Assembly (NCBI RefSeq): GCF_010183535.1
Contig: NC_071333.1
Location: forward strand, 17,978,587 to 18,042,586
From: Caenorhabditis remanei
Taxonomy: Eukaryota; Nematoda; Chromadorea; Rhabditida; Rhabditidae
Direction of reading: 5' to 3'
Length of the DNA stretch: 64,000 nucleotides
Made by a program: the position numbers and the translations under genes. Below the pieces are notes generated by a model, which was not told the DNA's origin, did not search any database, and saw only the letters and a program-made list of their open reading frames with translations. This document shows positions 32,351 to 45,545 of the stretch, in pieces (positions within the stretch are counted from its first letter, which is position 1; each line of letters opens with the position of its first letter).

Positions 32351-35300
32351 ATGGCAACTCATCAAATTATAATTTTTTGTTTACTGCTTTTTGCACCACT
32401 ACGGAATTCACAAAACACGCCGACACCGAGAGCTCAAGCAGATTTGGTTAATGGATTGCCCAACACTATTTTTCAGGTTGGTTTTTTTTCCTTTCCAGTC
32501 GGGAAATAAATAAAAATAATGATTGTTTTTATTTCAGGTAAATTTCAAACAATATGCAGGATACCTAAACTCAAATCCAGAGAAAAACTACAATAACCTT
32601 CATTACTGGTATAATATGATAACAAGTTACAAAATCAGAAAAAAATTGTTTTCAGGCACATCGAATCGCAGCTCAATCCATCCAGTGACGCACTTCTGCT
32701 ATGGATCAATGGTGGACCGGGTTGCAGTTCAGTCCTCGGTCAATTCCAAGAAATGGGACCATTCCATGTTCAGAGTGACGGTCAAACAGTATATGAAAAC
32801 GTGTTCGCCTGGAATAAAGTGTCCAACTTGTTGGCTATCGACGCTCCTGGTGCTGGTTTCTCCTGGATGGAGAATCCAAATCATGTTCAGGATGATAGCT
32901 ATGTTACTAACGCTTTGATGAATGCTCTCTTTGATTTCTACACTGTGTATCCGAACTTGCAAAAATCTGATCTCTACATTGCCGGTGAAGGTTATGGATC
33001 TTTCTTTGCGTCTGGTCTTGTTCAATCTCTACTTGTTAATAACGTTCCCCGACCAGATATTGTTGCATCTCCAATCAAAGTTCGAGTAAGTTCAGGCATT
33101 TTTCTTGATCTACGTGATCTTTCATCGGGGTTTTTCAGGGTCTCCTTCTTGGAAACGGAGATTTGAGTGCCCGTCACCAATACAACAGCCTTATTCCCTT
33201 CTACTTCACTCACGGATTTGCTGGTTCTAAGTGAGTTTCTCTCGTGCATTCAATACGTCAATATTATCAAATTCCAGACAATACGATGATCTGAAAACAG
33301 TTTGCTGCCCAAACGCGTCCACCCAAAACTGCGACTTCTATAACAGTAACGCAGCTTGCAGAGCCAAAGCTGACAACGCAATTGCCACTTGGTCGAATAA
33401 TCAGTATGTAATTTTTGATCGTTAGCACAGTGGAATGCTTCTCTTTTTATCAATTTTTGGAAAAGAAGAGAATGAAAAGTCATCAAAAAGAAAAAAGTGG
33501 TCAAACAAAAAGTTAAAAATGAAAATTATGAAAAGAGTGGGGAAAAGGGGTTAACGCTCTATAATAAATAGGAAGCACGTTTTCAGAATCGACAACTGGA
33601 ACATCAATGAAGACTGCTACAGAAATAAGGCTGCCTGGAGTACATCTTTCAAACAACTCGGAGTCAATGTACTTAGGAAAAATAATTATTTTTTCCAAAT
33701 TGTGTTTTCAGGCTGCTGTGAACAACTACAACTCAACGGACTCATTCAACGGCTACCCATGTTTTGCGATTTCTTCAACATCCGCATATTTCAACCGACC
33801 AGAAGTTCAAGCAGCACTCCATGTCAGCGTAAATGCATCAACCAACTTCCAGTCATGCAGGTTTGTATCTCACAGAATTGAAAATTTTCGAAATATTGCA
33901 CGCGTTTTTTTTTTAGAAATGTGACATATCGAACTCTTTCTAACGATTTGCTAACCCAAATCACCTCAATCATCAACACCAATACCTATGTGACTAACAA
34001 CATGAAAATCATGATTTACAACGGAGACCTGGACATCTGGAGCAACTTCATCGGAGCTCAAAGATTCGGACAAGAAGTTGCAGCAGCCCTGAACCTGAAC
34101 ATGACAGAAGACCGTATCTGGAGACACAACTATGATTCAGCTGCTTTTGTTTGGATGGATGGGGGTGTCATCACAAGTTATACCAGCAATCTACATGTCG
34201 CATCTGTCAGAGTGAGTTTATCAAAAATTCCAGGAAATAATTGTGTCTTTTCGTGTTCTATCATCAAATTTGGTAACACATAGTGATTTTATGATCTCCA
34301 TGGGTTTCTTATCCTACTTCCTGTTGCATCAGCAACAATTTCTTCTGTTTGCAGGGCGCCGGCCACTTCCCTCCACAAACTCGACCATCACAATCATTGC
34401 AACTTTATCGCGATTTCGTATTAGATCTGTTTTTCAACAATTGCCTCAGCCGAGTTAACAAAGTTGCGGCTCCGCTAGTGCCTCCTTATCAACAAAAATT
34501 CGGTCAGATTTCCCGTCAACAGGCTGATAAGGTGAGTGGTTATGTCATAAAGTGTGGAAACTTTCTAGTGTGATCATTGTAGAATTCTACAGTATCTCTA
34601 ATTGTAGAATTGGAACTTGACCCGAGATCTTTGATTCTTTTTTCAGATTGTCAGTTTGCCAGGACTCACTTATCAAATCAACTTCAATCAATACTCGGGA
34701 TACTTGAACGCTTCAGACACTCATAAATTCCACTATTGGTTTGTGGAGTCACAAAATGATCCAGCGAACAGTCCAGTGCTCCTTTGGCTTAATGGAGGAC
34801 CAGGAAGTTCATCGCTATGGGGAATGCTCACCGAAAACGGACCTTTCCGACCAAACAAAGACGGACAGACATTGTATGAAAATGTGCACTCATGGAATAA
34901 GTTCGCAAATGTTCTCTACCTCGAAAGCCCCCACCAAGTCGGATACTCTTACTCCACCGTTACCAACGACTATGTCTACGGAGATGACTTAACCGCTTCC
35001 GATAATTATAACGCTCTTAAGGACTTCTTCACGAATCTTTTCCCGAATTACGCTCAAAATCCATTCTACATCACTGGAGAGTCTTACGGAGGAGTTTACA
35101 TTCCAACACTCTCAAAATTGCTTTTACAAATGCTTAGTGCAGGAGAGATCAACATTAATTTTAAGGTAACTAACATTAGAAAATGAGAACATATGTTATT
35201 TTAGGGTATTGCTATCGGAAACGGAGAACTTACCACCAAACTTCAAGTCAACTCTGCCATTTTCCAACTCTACACATACGGACTTTTTGGAGAGACGTAA

Positions 35301-38300
35301 CATAGTTCATTATGTTCAAAAACAAAACAATTAAATAATTCCAGTGAATACAACGCACTCACTGCTCAATGCTGCAAAAATGTGACCGATCCCACACAAT
35401 GTGATTTCTACACGCCATACATCTACTTTGATTACCTTGGAAACTACAAGGCAGTTGATGGAGCTGATCCTTTCTGTTCTAAGACTGTGAGTTAGCTGAT
35501 TTGTCTTTTATCCCTGCTTTTGTGCCAGTTTTTATTCAAAAATCATGTTTCAGATACTTGGAGTTGTTAACGACCAAGTTTGGAATACTGCCAATAACCC
35601 ATACAATATCTATGGAGACTGTTACACCACATCTGCTAGTTCATCCTCTTTTTCTACAAGCAACAAACAAAACAGAGCGGCTGTTGTTAGTGGAAGAGAT
35701 AACGCCGTAATTAGAAATGCATCATGATTTTGAGTTTTTTTTGTTGGTTTTCAGCAACTTTTGAATCTTGACTCCTCCGACCCATTCAATGGTTTCCCAT
35801 GCTGGAGTACTGACGCTACAACAACGTATTTGAATAGAGACGATGTTCGCAACGCACTTCACATCCCATCCACTGTTCAACAATGGCAATCTTTCAAGTA
35901 GGTCAAATAAAATTTATAGCTCCACAGAAAATTATTACAGTGAAACCGTCAATGCGCAACTCTACAACCGTAGTTACTTTGAGCTGGATGATGTTCTCAG
36001 CAGAATCATGAAAAGCTATTACTACAAACAAAACAACATGAAGATTCTGATCTACAACGGAGATGTTGATATGGTTTGTAACCATCTTGGAGACCAATGG
36101 CTTATTGAGCAACTTGCAAGCAACAACGGACTAAAGACTGTCACCCCGCGTCTTCCATGGAACTATGTTATCGCTGGACAGAACTATTTGCCACAGCTTG
36201 CTGGATATGTCAAGGTATTCGACTCCAACCTCAACCTTGTCACTGTCAAGGGATCTGGTCACTTGGTACCACAAGACCGTCCAGGACCAGCACTCCAAAT
36301 GATCTACAACTTTATCAATGGCATCAACCTGAATACCACATTCCCATACACGTTGCCAGCGTCACCACTTCTTCCAACATATAGTGATCTGAAAGGGTGT
36401 CAAGCTCCTGAATACCCAACTGCTCAATCGCTCCCGACTCTTCCACCACTTCCACCACTTCCTCCAGGTCTTACCTACCCGCCGATGGCTGCTGAAGAGA
36501 AGATTGTGAAGCCGGACCCAGCTCAATTCATGAACACCAATCCAAATGTGCCAACTAACTTGACAGCTGATGCCACAGCGGATATGATTCAAAACTTGCC
36601 AGGATTAACATTCAATGTCACTTATCGTATGTTCTCTGGATACTTGACTCCCGATGAAGCGCCTATGAATCATTGGTTCTATTGGTTTGTGGAATCTCAA
36701 AATGATCCTGTGAACGATCCTGTCGTGTTATGGTTGAACGGTGGACCGGGTTGCAGTTCTCTCGGAGGATTCTTTACTGAGTTGGGTCCATTCCATCCAA
36801 ACGATGATGGAGGTCAAACTCTTTATGAGAATGTGTTTTCATGGAACAAGGTAAAAATTTAACTATTGTTAAATTAGTGTTAGTTATTTTCTATTAGTTA
36901 GTTTCGTAATATTTGGGCGTCATTCTCAATATTTAATCTTATTACGAAACGGGTGCTTCAAATCACTAAATCATCAATTAAGAGTGTTTGCACAATCCAG
37001 CAAACAGATGACATGGACTGAAGTGCTTATCAGTAAAAATTGATTAACACTCTAATACTGCAACTACTAAAATATGACATGTTCAAAATAAAAAGAGACT
37101 ATTTTCAGAAAGCAAACGTGATCTTCCTTGAGTCACCAGCCAAAGTTGGATTCTCATACACAGATGACCCGAACTACTACTGGAGTGATGACACCGTAGG
37201 AATCCATTTTATAAAATCTGGGACACACTTTTTGCATTTTTCCATTTTATAGACCGCCCAAAACAACGGATACGCTATTAAGGCCTTCTTCACAAAGAAA
37301 TTCCCGCAATACGCTCAAAACCAATTCTTCATCACAGGAGAATCTTATGGTGGAGTATACTGTCCAACTTTGACTTTGAATCTTATCCAACAAATTGAAG
37401 CGGGTATTCTTAACTTGAACTTTAAGGTGATTCCTAGGCAGAATAATATAAACATAATATAATTAACTTTCAGGGAACCGCTGTTGGTAATGGTATTCTT
37501 AGTGAGTACTTACAAACGAACTCTGAAATTATTCTTCAGTATGGACGAGGTTTTAATGGGCTGGAGTAAGTTGGATAACTTTTGGGACAGTCTATGCAAA
37601 TTATTTTCCAAATTACTTTTCAGTGAATGGAACAATCTCAAAACCGCATGCAACTTGACCAACACCAACCCTATCTACTTTGATTATGACGGTGCCCACT
37701 ATGGAACTGCTTGCTACAATGCAGTCGATGCCAACCAAAACAAATTTTATGGACAGGATGAAATCAAGTGAGTAGCTCTGACAGATTTCTTTCAGAATAT
37801 GTGAAAATTCCAGTGGAGACCCGTACAACATGTATCAAGACTGTTATCTCTACAACAACCAAGGATCATGGCAAACGCCAACTTCTAGTTTTGAGAGTAG
37901 ACCGGGATCACGTAGAGATCGTGCCAGAAAGGCACTTATCAACCGCAGAAAATCATTTGCCTCCGCTAAATTCTCAAATTCCAATGACAAAAACTGGTAT
38001 GGATCCACTGACGCTTTCCGAGGACTCAACTGTTTTGGTGGTGACGCTTTGGTTAATTACTTATCTCGATCCGATGTTCAAGATGCCATTCATTCTAGAA
38101 AACAACCGCTCTGGGTGGATTGTGCTGATGAGAATCCAGATAATCACTTCAGATATCACACGCAAGAAAAGTATTATGATATGCAGGACACCATCAGTGC
38201 TATTATGGATTCTCAATGGTATTCTAAGAATAACATGAGATTGATGTTTTATAACGGAGATGTTGATACTATTTGCCAGTTCCTTGGAGACCAGTGGTTG

Positions 38301-40854
38301 ATTGAAGATCTTGTGACAAGGAGGAATCTCACAGTAAGTGTTTAAATTTATAAACTCTTATATTTTCATAATAATGTAATTGTAATAATGTTTCAGGTCA
38401 CTTCCCCCCGCCAACCTTGGTTCTACCAACAAGGAAGTCAGTACGCTACTACTATTGCAGGTTATGCAAAGTCGTGGACCCAAAACTTGGTTCAACTTAC
38501 TGTCAAGGGATCCGGTCACTTTGTACCATCCGACCGACCAGCTCAAGCCCTCCAGATGCTCACCAACTTCCTGAACAACGGCGCTAACTACAGTACACCA
38601 GCTAACGTAATATTGCAAATATATGTTTATTAAGATAAATTTGATTTTTCGATTTTCAGATTAATGTCACACCGCAGCCAGTATTCACCACTAACCCAAC
38701 ACCACCAACTGGTTGCACAACTGGCCAAACCGATCGAATTCTCAACCTGCCAGGACTTCCAGCTGATATGCAGTTCAAGCAGTACTCTGGATTCTTGGAT
38801 GGACTATCCGGACACAAAGTTCACTATTGGTTAGTTTCTAGATTCAATAACTAGAATATTACTTATAACTATACAGGTTGGTCGAGTCTGAGAACAACCC
38901 ATCTAGCGATCCATTGCTGCTCTGGCTGAATGGAGGACCTGGATCTAGTTCCTTGATGGGCCTCTTTGAAGAAAATGGTCCGTTCCGTGTTAGCAAGGAT
39001 TCCATGACACTTTCTCGTAACCCATACTCATGGAACAAGTTTGCCAATGTTTTATACTTGGAAAGCCCAATTGGAGTGGGGTACTCTTATGCTTATAACA
39101 ACACCAACATTCAATATGATGATGTGACGGTATGATTTAAAACAAAAATTTAAAATCGTTCTAAACGAGCAATTTCAGACCGCACAAGAAAACTACGCTG
39201 CTCTCAAAAGTTTCTTTGCCGCTTATCCACAATACACCACTTATGACTTCTACACCACCGGAGAGTCGTATGCAGGAGTTTACCTCCCAGGACTCGCCGC
39301 TCTTTTGGTTCAAGGTATCAAATCAGGTGATATCAACATCAACTATAAGGGAGTCTCTATTGGAAACGGAGTGATTGACAAGAAGACTGATATGAACTCT
39401 CAACTTCATTACCAATATTATCACGGAGGAATCTCTGCGACGTTGGGAATATTTTTGCGACCGGCAAAAATTATACATTTTTTGTTTCAGAACATATCAA
39501 ACCGCTTTGGCACTTTGCTGTTCTGGTGATGAGTTTAAATGCGGATTCAGTGATCGTATGACTAACTTCAATAATTCGATTCCATGGGGAAATTTGAGCG
39601 ATCCATGTTATGACTTTGTTAGTTTCATTTTGTACAAAAATTGAGCACAAAACTCACTAATTTATTTACAGGTGGTGTCTACTGGAGCTAATCTTCTCCT
39701 CAATGCATTTGACCCATACAATGTCTACCAACAGTGTTGGACTATCAATTACAACGACACCACACCAAGAACCCCGTATGGAGAGACTTGGGTAAATATT
39801 TAAATATTTTATCCTGTTTTTGCTTATTTCAACAAAGCTGTTCAGACCGGAATCAACTATGAGTCATCCGATGCACTGAATGGATACCCATGCTATATGG
39901 ATGATGCAATGGAAAATTATTTGAATCGTCCAGCTGTGAGAACTGCATTGAACATTCCTGCCTCTGTGCCTTATTGGGCTGCTAACAAGTATAAAATATA
40001 TTTGTACTTTTAGATGCTAAAATGTTTCTTTTCAGCGCTATCATCAATGCCTACAACCAACAAGTTGACAGCATCACCGCAAATCTTCAAATCATTATGA
40101 CAAAGTAATAAAATAATGACGCTTTTATAGATATAAAATTTGAATTCCAGCGCACCTGCCAATTTCAAAATGCTGTTGTACAGCGGAGACGCTGACACAA
40201 TGGTTAACTGGCTGGGAGCTGAAATTTTCACAGCTAACAATTTTGGAACTTTGGGATTGACAACATCCAGTGCTAGAGCTCAATGGACTTATCAAATTGA
40301 CCAGACATACCAACCAACCGTAGCTGGATATCAGACTTCTTATACTTCAAATTCAATCAATATTGATGTTTTGACAGTGAAGGTATTTCATTACCTACAA
40401 GACACTGGGACACATCCATTATTTTCAGGGATCCGGTCATTTTGTGCCACTTGACCGACCACAACAAGCTCTTCAAATGATTTACAATTTTGTGAACTCA
40501 AGAGCATACAGTACTCCTTATGGCTCGACCGAACCCACAACTACAACCCCTACAGGAACACCTGGAACTGGCCCTACAGTTGCTACAGATGCTGGTACCA
40601 CTGTAACAACAGCTCCAGCATCCCCATCTACAGGAGCCACCGGAAGTACTGCAACAACAGCTCCAGCATCCTCAGCTACAGGAGCCACCGGAAGTACTGT
40701 GACAACAGCTACAGTATCCCCAGCTCCAAATGCTACAGGAGCTACCGGATCAACTGTAACAACAACTACAGTAGGATCTACCACTGGAGGAGATGAACAA
40801 AGAAACGTGTTGCCAATTTTCGCAATTATTTTTGCAATTTTGTTTTTGAACTAA
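32351..40854 (+). CDS. Four-domain secreted serine carboxypeptidase, K10C2.1-like
   Basis: Thirty exons join without frame error into 2178 residues. A signal peptide ([12 protein letters not shown]) is followed by four S10 serine carboxypeptidase domains, starting near residues 40, 517, 1085 and 1600. Each has WxNGGPGxSS, the GD-D Asp motif and the GSGH-type His motif. The nucleophile motif is GESYG in domains 2 and 3 and GESYA in domain 4 (Ser codons 35082, 37343, 39266). In domain 1 it is GEGYG (Gly codon 32990), so domain 1 should be inactive. Domain 3 carries a basic insert ([19 protein letters not shown]). The C-terminus is a Thr/Ala/Pro-rich stalk of imperfect repeats plus a hydrophobic end ([14 protein letters not shown]) fitting a GPI anchor or membrane tail. 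I recall C. elegans K10C2.1 as a multidomain protein of about 2300 residues. It likely acts on peptides at the cell surface or in the gut lumen. Confidence 0.92.
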
Positions 40855-40981
40855 ATTATAGATAACTATTTTTTTCATATCTCCAATTGTTCATATTTTC
40901 TAAAATAGCTTTCTCTTGAATGAATATTTATGTATATCTCATTTAATCAGGTGCGGAGTCTCTCTTTGGGGGTTCTGTGGA

Positions 40982-42475
40982 GATCAACAGCTCAATCGCC
41001 ACTCCACATTAGAAATCATAAACAATCATATCACAGTCCCCCGTTTCTATTGACTCCGACGTGTACCAGTGTGTACCAGTGTGTACCTGTCATATTGCTC
41101 TATCAAGAATCCCACACATAATGACATGTTAAAATGATGCATGCATACACCGGAGCCTCGGCGCGCTCTCTTCATCGTACTAGGTACGCACTCTTATTCC
41201 TCACATGACGAAAATATCGTTTTTTATTATTGTTTCGTTGAACACGGCACGATTTGTATGCACGGAAATTCCGGAAAAAATAGTTACTTCAATATGAAGA
41301 AGAAAACGTGAAAACTTCAGTAATTATTTATGTGAGGCTCATCCAGTGGTGCCAGTTCAGATAGTCATATCTCGGTACCAACAAAACAATATCAAAAAGG
41401 ATGTCAACTTACAAATGACTATTTGAATTGTCTTCATCAGTATGGGAAAACATAAACGCTTCAAATGAGGTATAATGCTTCCAACTCTCTAGGTACTGAC
41501 CAAAAAGATACAAACTTTGGCCGTTTTCAGGTGAAATTGTCCAACTTTTCCTAGAGAGTTATAGAAATTTTAAGTGGAGAGCTCAAAAATCGCATTATTT
41601 TGCATTAAAATGGGTCGATTTGAGGGAGTAGTTACTCTGTAACTTTCTAGGGATCGTCTGTACAAAAAAGTCGCCAACTACAAAAATGGAGTTATGTTCT
41701 TGGTCTGTTCGATCCACAAAAATTATTTTAGTTTTACCATGACACACTCTCAAAGTTTGGAATTTTCAACTCAAGAAGGAAAATAGGTTATCTTTTATGC
41801 GGGTACTGTATATATTGCTTTTTTCGATTTCTGTTAAAGATCAATAGCTCCCTCGCCACTCCAAATAATACACACGCAATCATATCACAATCCATCGTTT
41901 CTATTGGCTCCGATGTGTACCTGTGTGTACCGTGGTGTTGTTCTCTCAAGAATCTCACACATAATTGCATGTTAAAAAGATGCATGCATACACCAGAGCC
42001 AGCGCACCCTCCTCATCGTACTAGGTGCGCAGTTTTATTCCTTACATGACGAAAAGATCGTTTTTTATTATTGTTTCGTTGAACAGGACACGATTTGTAT
42101 GCACTGACATTCCGAAAAGAAGTAGTTACTTAAATATGGTGAAGAAAACGTAAAAACTTTAACAGTTATTGATGTGAGGTTCATCTAGTGATGTCGATTT
42201 AGATTTTCATATCTCGGTACCAAAAAAAACAATATCAAAAACGTTTTCAAAGGGGTCACAGTATTTCGCACTGAAATGGGTCGAAAAATTATTTTCAAGA
42301 TGTAACTTGCTAAGGAGCGTCCGTACAGAAAATTCGCCAGCTACAAAAATGGAAATCTACTTTTGGTCTGTGTGATTCATCAAAATTTCCTCGGTGGAAC
42401 AATTAGTAATACCGTAACACGCTCTCAAACTTGAGCATTTTCAACTGAAACAAGCAAAATAAGATATATTTTAGG
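40982..42475. repeat. Tandem direct duplication, about 850-bp unit
   Basis: Copy A (about 40982-41795) and copy B (about 41839-42475) match in the same order with many substitutions and some gaps. Shared blocks include TCAATCATATCACA, GTGTACC repeats, ATGCATGCATACACC, TCATCGTACTAGGT and a TTTTTTATTATTGTTTCGTTGAAC stretch. No ORF runs through either copy. Function unknown. Confidence 0.75.
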
Positions 42476-42599
42476 CCATTTTTGTGATGTGTCCTTATAT
42501 TTGGGCTCATAGTTGATGGACAGCTGGTAGCTGCACGGAAAACAAATGTGATGACCTCCAAGCTGATTTTACTGAGCTGCCAAAATTTTCGTCTTAGTC

Positions 42600-42909
42600 G
42601 AAACGAGCTCCAGAGCTCAGCAGTTCCTACAACACATTTGGATGCATCTGGATGTCCACGTCCACTTCGATGCAGAACGATCGAGCCACCACATGGCACA
42701 TGGAATTTCCTACAAGATGCTGGACACCAACGCCACCACCCCAACACGTGCTACAATATTCATCAAAAAATATCCGAAGCACTCTGATGATCCCTCCGAA
42801 TATGGATTTACCTGCGCCGACGAGAGTCCACTTGCTTTCTTCTCATCTACTCCTTCAGGAGTCTATCCAAACGTCGAACCAGTCTCTCAGAATGCCGAAC
42901 AAAGTAGTG
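42600..42909 (+). other. Coding-like segment upstream of the PRPP synthetase
   Basis: A GC-richer stretch open in several frames. The most protein-like frame contains FIKKYPKHSDDPSEYGFT and ends near a GTGAGT donor at 42909. It could be an alternative 5' exon of the PRPP synthetase gene, but the phase of that frame does not match the next PRPS exon, so the link is unproven. Confidence 0.3.
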
Positions 42910-43313
42910 AGTGAAATGTGCCCTACCTTCTTTTCTCGTTGTTTCTGATCCTGGGGCAACATCAACCATTCGCGTTGGTTACCGATTTCTCCGGGGAGGG
43001 CGTCTTGGAGGTGGCATGCATTTGAACCTATGATAGCTTGCAATAAAAAGACGCAGCGAACGTCTCGAAGTGCTTCTCTCCGTCTCGTGTTATCACTATT
43101 GTCTCTTACTGTTTCTGTTTTTTGTGTCTAACACCCTCCTCTCATTTTGAGAATCAGGACCACACATTTGCATACACATTTGCATAGCCACGTTTGCTTG
43201 CAAGAGGCGTTGACTCATTGTGGTCACCTCATTTATTCCAGTACATTCTAGGACATTCTAGCTTATTTCCTCGATATTCCTACAGTATCACCTGTCCTAC
43301 ATCAGCATATAAA

Positions 43314-44451
43314 ATGGCACCGACGGTAAATTTTATTTTCCTATCATTGTAATCCGATTAAACTATAGAGTTCCAGTCATTCGAAACGGAATTTGTATAT
43401 TTTCAGGTTTTCTCTGGATCCTCGCACCCAGATCTATCCATGAAAATTTGCGACCGACTACAACAGGAAGTCGCCAAAGCCACGCTGAAGAAATTCAGCA
43501 ACAAAGAAACCAGCGTCGAACTTCAAGAGTCAGTTCGTGGAAAAGATGTTTATCTTGTTCAAACCGCAGCCGGAGAAGTCAACGACAATCTCATCGAACT
43601 TCTCATCATGATTGCCGCGTGCAAAACGGCTTCTTCAAGCCGGATAACTGCCGTGATCCCCACCTTCCCATATGCCCGGCAAGATAAGAAAGACAAGTCG
43701 AGGGCGCCGATTTCAGCCAAGTTGGTTGCCAATATGCTCACGACTGCTGGAGCCGATCATATCATCACGATGGATCTGCATGCATCGCAAATCCAAGGAT
43801 TCTTCGACATTCCCGTCGACAACTTGTATGCCGAGCCAGCAATCCTGAAGTTCATCAAAGAGTCGATTCCCGACTGGCAGACATCAGTCGTCGTCTCACC
43901 AGATGCTGGAGGCGCGAAGAGGTATACTGTGTGAATACTGTGAAAAACTCATCAGACAACTGTCAGTATTTCAGAGTCACGTCGATTGCTGATCGTCTCA
44001 ACGTGGATTTCGCTCTGATCCACAAGGAGCGAAAACGAGCAAATGAAGTCGAGAAGATGACTCTCGTCGGATCGGTGGAAGGAAAAGTGGCGATTCTCGT
44101 GGACGACATGGCGGACACTTGTGGTACAATCTGCATGGCAGCAGACAAGTAAGTCAATCTATTAGAACTACAGTTTGTAAAACAAAAATTTAAAGGCTAG
44201 TCGAGGCCGGAGCGGAGAAAGTCTACGCTTTCTGTGTCCACGGAGTGTTCTCAGGACCTGCGCTCACTCGACTCAATGCGTCGAAGTTTGAGGCAGTTGT
44301 CGTGACGAACACGATGCCACAAGAGGAAAACATGAAGATGTGCTCAAAGATCCAATGCATCGACATTTCGATGATCCTCGCTGAAGCAATTCGCCGCACC
44401 CACAATGGAGAATCAGTGTCGTACCTCTTCTCCCACGTCCCGATCTGTTAA
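43314..44451 (+). CDS. Ribose-phosphate pyrophosphokinase (PRPP synthetase)
   Basis: Exons 43314-43325, 43407-43921, 43975-44148 and 44196-44451 give 318 residues, the length of human PRPS1. The enzyme makes phosphoribosyl pyrophosphate from ribose 5-phosphate and ATP for purine, pyrimidine and NAD synthesis in the cytosol. Visible signatures are the ATP loop [15 protein letters not shown], the metal-binding [20 protein letters not shown] and the PRPP loop [11 protein letters not shown]. The last intron ends in an unusual TTTAAAG acceptor. The codon use is more GC-rich than the neighbours. An alternative 5' exon may lie at 42.6-42.9 kb. All catalytic motifs are intact. Confidence 0.95.
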
Positions 44452-44824
44452 ATTGCATAAAACAATTCTTTTTCCCTTTTTCCTTTTTCCTTCTTTTTTC
44501 ATGTTCCCTGTTGCCCAAAATGTTATTTGTTGAAACAATCAAATTTTTATAATACTTTAAATTCTAATAAATTTCGTAATGAATAAATATATAATCTTCA
44601 AGACAACAAGAAATTCTCTTTTCGACCAATTCAGAATCTTCGGGAACCACCATAAAGGAACTCTGCGAGACGAAAAACTCTGTAAAGTTTACTTTACTCA
44701 AAATATCTCTTTGTGAAAGCAAAATCAGAGATTATATCACAAACCAACGTCATATTCACTTCCAAATCACGTAGTCGAGTCTTAAGACCCACTGAATCTA
44801 TCCATCGGGGACCCGGCTACGACT

Positions 44825-45005
44825 GAAGGAGTTGAACAAAGAAACGTCTTGCCAATTTTCGCAATTATTTTTGCAATTTTGTTTTTGAACTAAATTAAAG
44901 ATAACTGTTCGTATTTCTATATCCAATTGTTCAGATTTTCTAAAATAGTTTCTTCCTAAATAAATAATTTTTTAATATCTCATTAAATCATGTGTGGGGT
45001 CTTCC
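44825..45005 (+). pseudogene. Stray copy of the carboxypeptidase 3' end
   Basis: The sequence matches about 40787-40965, the last codons, stop and 3' flank of the four-domain carboxypeptidase, with few changes. It still reads [16 protein letters not shown] and stop, preceded by EQR. No upstream carboxypeptidase sequence accompanies it. It is a fragment left by a local duplication, about 4 kb downstream of its source. Confidence 0.75.
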
Positions 45006-45059
45006 TCATATTCGTTTATTTTGACAAAACTAAAAATTTAAATATCTTCGTGTCAAACA

Positions 45060-45545
45060 TTACCGACAACCGGTATTCGCTGCCTTCCCGGACTCCAGAA
45101 TAACCCCGACAAATCCGTTCAAAAACACTGGAGTAGGATTTGCTCGACCTCTGAAAGTTTTGATCAATGACTGCATCGTGGAGATCTACTTCGTTCTGTT
45201 CACCTGTCTTTTCTCGAGATTGAAGTTGTCAATGATATGAAACCACAACTTTTCTGCACGTTTTTCGTCGTTTCGCCGCCAGATTTGGAATTCTAAAGTC
45301 CATCAATTCTGACAATGCTCCACAATTCAAGATGCTCATAGTCAGTGCTGTTTTGGAAGAGTTGAAGCTCAAACAAGGCACTGGCATGGTCCAACAGGGC
45401 ACTGGCATGTTTGATCGGATGTTTCAGAATAAGTGATGAACGAGATCTTCAATTGCAGTCGTTCCTGGAAACCCAAGTGGAAGCTGTGGTAAGAAAGTGT
45501 TTGCAAAAGATACATCACTACTACAAAGACTACGAGATTGAGAGT
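45060..45545 (+). other. Coding-like fragments of unknown origin
   Basis: Three protein-like pieces are seen: one beginning RQPVFAAFPDSRITPTNPFK (45066 onward), one with FKMLIVSAVLEELKLKQGTG (about 45330-45435), and one after a good TTGCAG acceptor with FLETQVEAVVRKCLQKIHHY ending in a stop near 45553. Phases between pieces do not agree, so this looks like a decayed gene. Family not recognised. Confidence 0.3.

Noticed and set aside
35501..35710. Separate ORFs inside the carboxypeptidase locus that could suggest four genes
   Set aside because: All thirty exons agree in phase and no stop or start separates the four domains, so it is one gene.
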